Positions 59,883 to 64,000 of a DNA stretch of 64,000 bases are shown in pieces. The DNA comes from Streptomyces sp. CB03234 (GTDB taxonomy: Bacteria; Actinomycetota; Actinomycetes; Streptomycetales; Streptomycetaceae), in assembly GCF_001905885.1 (NCBI RefSeq), contig NZ_LIYH01000004.1:186001-250000 (forward strand), given 5' to 3'. A model generated the notes under the pieces. The model did no database searches, had not been told where the DNA came from, and saw only the letters and a program-made list of their open reading frames with translations. The position numbers and the translations under genes were made by a program. The stretch's first letter is position 1, and each line of letters opens with the position of its first letter.

Positions 59883-59912
59883 AGGATAGGGGTCGGGAGC
59901 GGCAGCGTTCAA
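59883..59912 (-). promoter_or_regulatory. Promoter of the MFS transporter
   Basis: Minus strand: -35 TTGAAC (59907-59912), 18-nt spacer, -10 TATCCT (59883-59888), ending 6 nt before the GTG. Confidence 0.55.
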
Positions 59913-60036
59913 CCGCCGGGACCGGCGTCGTTCCGGGGGCCCGGCGGTTCGTCTCGTACTGTTTGCCGGTGCTGTCGGCCGGTGTGGTTGGCCGACCCGG
60001 CCCGGTCGGCCCGGTCGGCCCGGTCGGCCGGTGCGG

Positions 60037-60393
60037 TCAGCCGGTGCGGTCGCCCTTCGGCTTGCCCTGCTGGTCCGGCGTGCCGTGCGGCGGCGGGCTC
60101 ATGGGCTCCGGCGACGTGGCGGGCGAGACCCGTGAGCCGCCCTGGCCGTGACCGGCCGTTTCCGGCTTGAAAGCGGCCGGGTTACCGCTGGACAAGGGGG
60201 CTCCGGCGTCCAGTTGCCGCTTCCGGGCCGTGATGACCTGAACGACCATGGCGCGGTCGGCGTGCTCATGCTCGTAGTGCAGCAGCTGGTCGAGCTCCGG
60301 GACGCTGAGCGACCGGATGCGGTGCTCCAGCGTGCCGACGGGCAGCTGGTCGTAGTCGGGCAGCGGAAGTCCGCCGCGGTCGTGGGTGGTCAT
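60037..60393 (-). CDS. Small acidic/Pro-rich protein, DUF8129-like (tentative)
   Basis: A 118-aa protein. It has an N-terminal conserved-looking block LPLPDYDQLPVGTLEHRIRS, then LSVPELDQLLHYEHEHADRAMVVQVITARKRQLDAGA, then a disordered Pro/Gly/Ser/Lys tail. I recall short actinobacterial proteins with this DYDxLP...LxxRIRxL pattern, possibly DUF8129, but am not sure. Its ATG overlaps the stop of the endonuclease gene (ATGA) and has GGAGG 6 nt upstream, so it is translated together with it. Function unknown. Confidence 0.72.
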   Translation of the reverse strand: MTTHDRGGLPLPDYDQLPVGTLEHRIRSLSVPELDQLLHYEHEHADRAMVVQVITARKRQLDAGAPLSSGNPAAFKPETAGHGQGGSRVSPATSPEPMSPPPHGTPDQQGKPKGDRTG

Positions 60394-61064
60394 CCGGATC
60401 CTCCCTGTGTCTCGCTGACTTTCTCGTGGACCTCGTCGACGACGTGCTTGTCCAGCGCGGCCCGCACCAGCGCGGCGGCCAGCGCGGGCAGTTCCTCCTT
60501 CCCGACCAGACCGGCCAGCTCCTCCCGGTCCGCCGGCAGGCCCAGCCGCTCCGCTCCGTCCAGCGTCTTGTCGTCCAGGTACGGCGCCGGCTCCGGCCAT
60601 ACGCCCTGCACCTCGCGCAGGAAGATGTCCGCGCCGGCCGGGCCGATCCCCGGCACCTCCTGCAGCAGCGCGCGCAACTCGTCCACGTCGCCCCCGGCCT
60701 TGTCGTGCAACCGGCGAAGATCGCCGCCGTACGTGTCGACGACCAGTTCCGCCGCCTTGCCCAGCTGGGTCGACGTCCGCTCGTCGTAGCGCCGGTAACC
60801 GCCCTCGCCGAGCGCGTCCACCCGCTGCTGCCACGTGGCGTCGCGCATGTGCCGCGCGTCCCGCATCCCCGCCTCGAACAGGGCGCGGGCCGCCGCCACC
60901 GCCGTGTCGGCGCGGATCCGGGCGCTCAGCAGATGCGCCAGGACCAGCAGCTGGTACAGCGGCTGGGGGGTGTCCTTCAGGTGAATCCCGGCCTGCTCCG
61001 CGTACGTGCGGCCCGCCTCGTCGAGCAGGGCCCTGACCGTCGTCTCGCTCTCGGGGCGTGCCAT
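60390..61064 (-). CDS. HhH-GPD family endonuclease-like protein
   Basis: A 224-aa DNA-repair-like protein related to endonuclease III. The helix-hairpin-helix is LLQEVPGIGPAGADIFLREV near residues 132-151, and YQLLVLAHLLSARIRADTAVAAARAL corresponds to the enzyme core. The Fe-S cluster cysteines of EndoIII are absent, and the usual catalytic Lys in the hairpin (GVGxKTA) is replaced (GIGPAGA), so glycosylase/lyase activity is doubtful. ATG 61064 with GGGAGG 4 nt upstream. Operon with the small protein downstream (4-nt overlap). Confidence 0.85.
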   Translation of the reverse strand: MARPESETTVRALLDEAGRTYAEQAGIHLKDTPQPLYQLLVLAHLLSARIRADTAVAAARALFEAGMRDARHMRDATWQQRVDALGEGGYRRYDERTSTQLGKAAELVVDTYGGDLRRLHDKAGGDVDELRALLQEVPGIGPAGADIFLREVQGVWPEPAPYLDDKTLDGAERLGLPADREELAGLVGKEELPALAAALVRAALDKHVVDEVHEKVSETQGGSG

Positions 61065-61226
61065 GGAACCTCCCGGTCCTTTCGCGACCTCCGGCCTGCG
61101 GCAGCTCCGGCGGCCTCCGGCCACCGTGACCTCCGGTGATCCTGCCGCCCGCAGTACCCGTCCACGACCGGCCGAAACTGCACCGCGGGGCCGGAGGGCC
61201 CGCTGGATCATGGGAGACTCGCCCCC

Positions 61227-62456
61227 ATGAACGGCAAGGCGACCACGACCCGATCACCCCGGCTGGACAGAGGCCGCAGCGCGCTCGGCCCCGCACTGGA
61301 ACTGGTGCACACCGGACGCGCCCCCACCCGCGCCGTCCTCACCGCCGAGCTCGGTGTCACCCGCGCCACCGCCGGTGCCGTCGCCGCCGAACTGGAAGCC
61401 CTCGGCCTCATCCGCGTCGACTCCCGCCCCGGTGCCGCCGCCGGCTCCCAGGGCCGCCCCTCGCACCGGCTCACCGTCGACGAGAACGGCCCCGTAGCCC
61501 TCGCCGCCCAGATCCACGCCGATGGCTTCCGCGCCGCCCTCGTCGCCCTCGGCGGCCGCATCGTGGCCACCGCGCCCGGCTGCGTGACCGTCTCCGCCGA
61601 CCCCGCGCAGGTCCTCGCGGCCGTCGTCGAGGCGGGCGCCGGACTGCTGCGCGAGAGCGGGCGCCGCTGCGTGGGCGCCGGGCTCGCAGTCCCCTCCGCC
61701 GTCGCCGAACCGGAAGGCACCGCCCTCAACCCGCTCCACCTCGCCTGGCCCGCCGGGGCGCCGGTCCGCGACATCTTCGCCGGGCTGGTACGGGCGGCCG
61801 GCATCGACGGCCCCGCCTTCACCGGCAACGACGTGAACCTCGCCGCCCTCGCCGAGCACCGGCACGGCGCCGGCCGCGGCGCCCAGCACCTGCTCTGCGT
61901 CGCCACCGGTCACCGCGGCGTCGGCGGCGCCCTCGTCCTCGACGGGCGCCTCCACACCGGCAGCTCCGGGCTCGCCCTCGAAGTGGGCCACCTCACCGTC
62001 AACCCCGAGGGCCGCCCCTGCTACTGCGGCAGCCGCGGCTGCCTCGACGTCGAGGCCGACCCGCTCGCCTTCCTCACGGCCGCCGGCCGCGCCCCCGGCC
62101 CCGAGGTCTCCCTGCTCCAGCAGAGCCGCGACCTGCTCCGCGACCAGGCGGGCGACCCGGGCGTACGGGCGGCCACCGAGGAACTCATCGACCGCCTCGG
62201 CCTCGGCCTGGCCGGCCTGGTCAACATCCTCAACCCCGACCGCATCATCCTCGGCGGCCTCCACCGCGAACTCCTCGCCGCCGACCCCGAGCGACTGCGG
62301 GCGGTGGTCGCCGACCGCAGCCTGTGGGGCCGCAGCGGCGGTGTACCGATCCTGGGCTGCACCCTGGACCACAACAGCCTCGTCGGCGCCGCCGAGCTGG
62401 CCTGGCAGCCGGTGCTGGACGACCCCCTCGCCGCCCTGGGCCGCCCGGCAGCGTAA
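61227..62456 (+). CDS. ROK family transcriptional regulator
   Basis: A 409-aa NagC/XylR-type regulator. Residues 15-75 hold a winged helix (ALELVHTGRAPTRAVLTAEL, GVTRATAGAVAAELEALGLI). The rest is a ROK domain with VGAGLAVPSAVAEPEGTALN, FTGNDVNLAALAEHRHGAG, EVGHLTVNPEGRPCYCGSRGCLDVEA (zinc CxCGxxGC) and NILNPDRIILGGLHRELLA. The first phosphate loop lacks DIGGT, so it is a sensor and not a kinase. Divergent from the HhH gene. Candidate repressor of the MFS gene whose start carries a ROK-type operator. Confidence 0.92.
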   Translation: MNGKATTTRSPRLDRGRSALGPALELVHTGRAPTRAVLTAELGVTRATAGAVAAELEALGLIRVDSRPGAAAGSQGRPSHRLTVDENGPVALAAQIHADGFRAALVALGGRIVATAPGCVTVSADPAQVLAAVVEAGAGLLRESGRRCVGAGLAVPSAVAEPEGTALNPLHLAWPAGAPVRDIFAGLVRAAGIDGPAFTGNDVNLAALAEHRHGAGRGAQHLLCVATGHRGVGGALVLDGRLHTGSSGLALEVGHLTVNPEGRPCYCGSRGCLDVEADPLAFLTAAGRAPGPEVSLLQQSRDLLRDQAGDPGVRAATEELIDRLGLGLAGLVNILNPDRIILGGLHRELLAADPERLRAVVADRSLWGRSGGVPILGCTLDHNSLVGAAELAWQPVLDDPLAALGRPAA

Positions 62457-62528
62457 CGACGACGCGTGCCCGGCCTGCCCCGCCCCGCCTGAACCCGGCC
62501 CTCAACGCGGCGCGGGCCCGGGCAGCGG

Positions 62529-62795
62529 TCACATCAGGTGCGGGGCACGCGTCCTGACCGCTTCCCGCAGCCGCCGCAGTGACGGGTTCACCAATGCCGT
62601 CCCCGCCACGCTCACGGTCGGCACGGTCTCGTTGCCGTCGGCGACGGAGCGGACGTAAGCCGCCGCCTCCGGGTCCTTCCAGATGTTCACCTCGGTGTAC
62701 GGCAGCCGTGTGAAGCGCAGTTGGAGGCGCAGCTTCATGCAGTACGGGCAGCCGGGCCGCCAGTAGACGACCACGCCCTCGCGGTCCTCGCCCAC
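62529..62795 (-). CDS. Glutaredoxin family protein (mycoredoxin-like)
   Basis: An 88-aa glutaredoxin fold. The active site is VVVYWRPGCPYCMKLRLQL (CPYC at 16-19), the cis-Pro is in NETVPTVSVAG, and ALVNPSLRRLREAV closes it. In mycothiol-producing actinobacteria such proteins reduce protein-mycothiol disulfides. GTG 62795 with GGAGGGGG 7 nt upstream. It lies just downstream of the ATP-binding protein gene on the same strand. Confidence 0.9.
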   Translation of the reverse strand: MGEDREGVVVYWRPGCPYCMKLRLQLRFTRLPYTEVNIWKDPEAAAYVRSVADGNETVPTVSVAGTALVNPSLRRLREAVRTRAPHLM

Positions 62796-62854
62796 GATCG
62801 TTCCCCCTCCGTCACCGGCGAGCCTACTCCGCGTGCGGCGGGCACCACCTCCGG

Positions 62855-63397
62855 TCAGCCCGCCACGGCCGGCCGGACAGCGGCCCGTTCGCGTACCGCG
62901 TCCGCCGCCTCCGCCGTGTCCCCGAAGGGCACGGTGCCCGTGAACGGACCGCTGGTGGCCGCCCCGTACACCGGGAGGGGCGGGATGGGAAGGGGTGAGG
63001 ACGAGGGCGCCGGAAGGGTGAACCACACGACCTTCCCGGACTCGCCCTGCGGCCTGGCGCCCCAACTCTCGCTGACCGCCTCTATCAGAGCCAGTCCGCG
63101 GCCCGAAGTGGCCAGCGGGTCGGACGTGTTGACCGTGGGGAGGCGGGGGTCGTGGTCGTGGACCGAGACCGTCAGCCGGTCGAGCATCAGCTCGATCTCG
63201 ACGGTGCACACCTTGTCCGGCTGGGCGTGCTGGTGAACATTCGTCAGGAGCTCGGTGACACCGAGCGCGGCCTTCTCGATCAGACAATCGAGATTCCAGT
63301 AGCGCAACTGCGCTGAAACGATTCTGCGGACCTGACCGATCCGCGACGGCAGGGCTTGGAGCTCTACCGTGCACTGCCTGCTTGCCTGGCTGATCAC
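62855..63397 (-). CDS. Anti-sigma-type ATP-binding protein (HATPase_c_2)
   Basis: A 180-aa Bergerat-fold protein like RsbW/SpoIIAB relatives. N-box ALGVTELLTNVHQHA near residues 44-58, G1-like VHDHDPRLP and G2-like SGRGLALIEAVSESWG. A 45-residue Pro/Ser/Ala-rich tail follows. No partner sigma or anti-sigma-antagonist gene is adjacent; such orphans are very numerous in streptomycetes. GTG 63397 with GGGGAG 8 nt upstream. Confidence 0.9.
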   Translation of the reverse strand: MISQASRQCTVELQALPSRIGQVRRIVSAQLRYWNLDCLIEKAALGVTELLTNVHQHAQPDKVCTVEIELMLDRLTVSVHDHDPRLPTVNTSDPLATSGRGLALIEAVSESWGARPQGESGKVVWFTLPAPSSSPLPIPPLPVYGAATSGPFTGTVPFGDTAEAADAVRERAAVRPAVAG

Positions 63398-63597
63398 GGC
63401 TGCGACTCCCCGAAGTGAGGTCCGGAAGAAGACGGAGATCGGATCCAGTAGTTGGCTGGCTGTTGGTCCGGCGGGCTGGATCGCAGCGTCACCGCCGGTG
63501 CACCCTGGGTAGTGATGTCAGTCCAGCGTGGACCAGGGGTGACCGCTTCGCAACTCGCGGCGACCGGTTACCCGTGGGTCCCTGCCGTCACTTCTCT

Positions 63598-63927
63598 TCA
63601 GTCCCTGCCGCCGTCCGCGCGGCGAACGGCCTCCAGCAGGCGGCCGGCCAGCGCCCCCGCGGCCGGCCCGTCGGGCCTCCGGCTGCGCTGTCCCATGGTC
63701 AGCCGGTACCGCGTGCCGTTCAGCGTCGCCACCATGGCGTCGTCACGCCCCGCGAACCAGGGCCTGCTCGCCCTGACCGCCCGGACCGGCGCGCTGTCGA
63801 TCACCCGTCCGTAGCTGGTGAGGAGCGCCAGCCTGCCGTCCTTGATCAGGACCTCGCCCGCCCGGGTCAGCGAGCGTGGCCACCGTTCGATCCGTACGCC
63901 GGTGGCGCTGAAATCGGCCTCGGCCAT
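63598..63927 (-). CDS. Conserved hypothetical protein, 109 aa
   Basis: Starts MAEADFSATGVRIERWPRSL and contains EVLIKDGRLALLTSYGRVIDSAP, PWFAGRDDAMVATLNGTRYRLTMGQ and a basic C-terminus. The strand-rich middle and basic ends suggest a small PH-like or nucleic-acid-binding domain. I recall the gene beside this ATP-binding protein in other streptomycetes but know no function. The 200-nt gap to that gene holds both promoters or a leader; nothing distinct is seen there. Confidence 0.78.
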   Translation of the reverse strand: MAEADFSATGVRIERWPRSLTRAGEVLIKDGRLALLTSYGRVIDSAPVRAVRASRPWFAGRDDAMVATLNGTRYRLTMGQRSRRPDGPAAGALAGRLLEAVRRADGGRD

Positions 63928-64000
63928 GACGTACCCAGCCCCCTTCGCGCAGGTTTATGCCGGTCAGTCTGCACAAGTACCCGCCCGTACACCAGGGCGC

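Noticed and set aside
59877..59912. TTG 59912 as start of the MFS transporter
   Set aside because: The TTG is part of a good -35 box and the leader would encode no family residues; GTG 59876 follows the -10 at the leaderless distance.

Overview
The window is high-GC chromosomal DNA (well over 70% G+C, strong G/C preference at third codon positions, many GTG starts, several apparently leaderless genes). Its gene content is typical of Streptomyces: DUF6421, DUF6986, DUF6332, DUF5134, a mycothiol-dependent maleylpyruvate-isomerase-like protein, a CPYC mycoredoxin-like protein, many small one-component regulators and a DasR-type operator. I read about 62 protein genes, two of them very small and uncertain. 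I see no rRNA, tRNA, CRISPR array, insertion sequence, prophage or secondary-metabolite cluster. It looks like chromosome-arm or near-core DNA, not an island.

Layout. 1-4178: amino-acid and hydroxy-acid oxidation (end of a DUF1338/HglS-like gene, a DAO-family flavoenzyme, YjbQ, a D-2-hydroxyacid dehydrogenase overlapping a lactate-monooxygenase-like enzyme). 4375-7178: a GNAT-AAA+ fusion, a DUF2087 protein, a HAD phosphatase and an Lrp/AsnC regulator. 7218-11363: an MMPL exporter divergent from a FUSC-type membrane protein whose leader holds an intrinsic terminator. 11382-15634: a lactonase-like beta-propeller behind a DasR-like site, sirohydrochlorin chelatase, a BadF-type kinase with a repeat insertion, and ung. 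15728-18805: PP2C phosphatase, M28 peptidase, BNR-repeat protein. 18898-20456: an OYE flavoenzyme divergent from an ArsR-type regulator with two matching operators. 20514-28808: ferredoxin reductase, a secreted DUF305/LVIVD pair, a TetR regulator, a HAD hydrolase, PAP2, M56, DUF5134 and GNAT proteins. 28856-32608: a Clp ATPase and a glycerophosphodiesterase.

32917-36873: a tight operon DUF6421-SDR-threonine aldolase, followed by a separately promoted transglutaminase-like gene. 37055-42617: acyltransferase, thioredoxin, flavin reductase, etfB-etfA and the DUF6986 aldolase-like gene. 42702-46669: a receptor-type Ser/Thr kinase, and a LacI regulator divergent from a ROK sugar kinase. 46706-51820: a small protein, a P-loop kinase-Nudix fusion, an MBL hydrolase, an M20 dipeptidase and a geranylgeranyl-reductase-family enzyme. 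51821-52517: a repeat-rich non-coding stretch. 52518-57546: GDSL esterase, DUF6332, an MFS exporter divergent from MarR, two tiny ORFs in lower-GC DNA, and a guanine-deaminase-like gene with a long leader. 57801-63927: MDMPI protein, MFS transporter, a small acidic protein, HhH endonuclease, ROK regulator, mycoredoxin, an anti-sigma-type ATPase and a conserved hypothetical.

The strongest signals beyond the gene list are regulatory. They are the terminator hairpin inside the FUSC leader, the paired TACGA-N6-TCGTA operators between the OYE and ArsR genes, the DasR-like palindrome before the lactonase gene, and a XylR/ROK-like operator at the start of the MFS gene near 59876. There is also a 12-bp perfect LacI palindrome, and the MFS/MarR pair appears to make leaderless transcripts from one operator region. 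The least understood gene set is DUF6421-SDR-threonine aldolase-transglutaminase. All functions are read from motifs and family memory; no database search was run.
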